Assembly: GCF_034661175.1 (NCBI RefSeq)
Contig: NZ_CP141058.1
Coordinates: 1,798,001 to 1,862,000 of the forward strand
Reading direction: 5' to 3'
Source of the DNA: Nocardioides renjunii
GTDB lineage: Bacteria; Actinomycetota; Actinomycetes; Propionibacteriales; Nocardioidaceae
DNA: 64,000 nt
The translations under genes were made by a program, and so were the position numbers. The notes under the pieces were generated by a model. It was given only the letters and a program-made list of their open reading frames with translations, ran no database searches and was not told the origin of the DNA. Each line of letters begins with the position of its first letter. Position 1 is the first letter of the stretch. Of the stretch, positions 63,915 through 64,000 are shown in pieces.

Positions 63915-64000
63915 CTAGGCGAGCGAGCGGTAGAGGTCGACCGTGCGGGCCGCGATCGAGCCCCAGCTGAAGGACTCCTCGGCGCGCCGGCGTCCGGCCT
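63915..64000 (-). CDS. C-terminal end of a glycosyltransferase, probable glycogen synthase (partial)
   Basis: The last 27 codons before the stop at 63915-63917 read RAEESFSWGSIAARTVDLYR and end SLA. This matches the C-terminus of actinobacterial GT4 glycogen/alpha-glucan synthases (pattern FSW-IA-TV-LYRSL). The rest lies beyond the window. The 122 bp between this end and the DUF559 gene show no other gene. Confidence 0.72.
   Translation of the reverse strand, partial: AGRRRAEESFSWGSIAARTVDLYRSLA

Overview
The window is chromosomal DNA of a very high-GC actinobacterium. Nocardioides or a close relative in Nocardioidaceae is the best guess. The signs are strongly GC-biased third codon positions that open long antisense frames, many GTG starts, a DUF222/HNH (13E12-type) gene with a LexA box, and a recognisable actinobacterial block ftsK, rimO, pgsA, cinA, clgR, nei, lhr, DUF3046, recA, recX. 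No rRNA, tRNA, insertion sequence, prophage or CRISPR array was seen.

Layout. 0-3 kb: cytochrome bd oxidase subunit I (cydA, minus) divergent from a BlaI-type repressor and an M56 membrane protease, with two palindromic operators between them. 3-6.4 kb: large secreted M4 metallopeptidase. 6.6-13.5 kb: ftsK, a RodZ-like membrane HTH protein, an APH-type kinase and a DUF222/HNH protein with an SOS box. 13.5-13.7 kb: degenerate intergenic repeats. 13.9-24.9 kb: rimO-pgsA, two secreted phosphoesterases (ExeM/NucH-like nuclease and 5'-nucleotidase), a GH15 hydrolase, then cinA and clgR. 24.9-30.2 kb: nei-lhr DNA-repair pair (minus). 30.2-43.5 kb: accessory metabolic region with a sulfatase, several regulators paired divergently with enzymes (AraC/DUF2000, GlxA/isochorismatase, LysR/SDR), an acyltransferase-SGNH protein, an ALO-type oxidase and a PQQ-type sugar dehydrogenase. 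43.6-46.2 kb: three-gene ABC-2 exporter, followed by a tandem hairpin repeat array (46.26-46.56 kb). 46.6-50.7 kb: YihY, GNAT, DinB-like, methyltransferase, DUF3046 and MFS genes. 50.8-52.7 kb: SOS-controlled recA-recX. 52.8-56.7 kb: phosphoribosyltransferase, AAC(6')-like GNAT, then the tightly coupled PPK2 / HipA-like kinase / DUF3037 unit and an AlkD-like glycosylase. 56.9-60.3 kb: sulfite assimilation operon (minus): sir, a 54-residue zinc-ribbon protein, cysH and a sirohydrochlorin chelatase. 60.7-64 kb: glyA, a membrane protein, a DUF559 endonuclease-like protein and the C-terminal end of a probable glycogen synthase.

How the genes work together. The housekeeping backbone is DNA segregation, translation modification, phospholipid synthesis and recombination repair. 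It has been opened by accessory insertions between pgsA and cinA (secreted hydrolases) and between lhr and DUF3046-recA (about 19 kb of mixed metabolism, regulators and transport). Many genes show a -10-like hexamer about 7 bases before the start codon, which suggests widespread leaderless transcription. The least described items are the hairpin repeat array at 46.3 kb, the PPK2-HipA-DUF3037 operon, and a lysine-rich C-terminal Ig-like module shared by three secreted enzymes.
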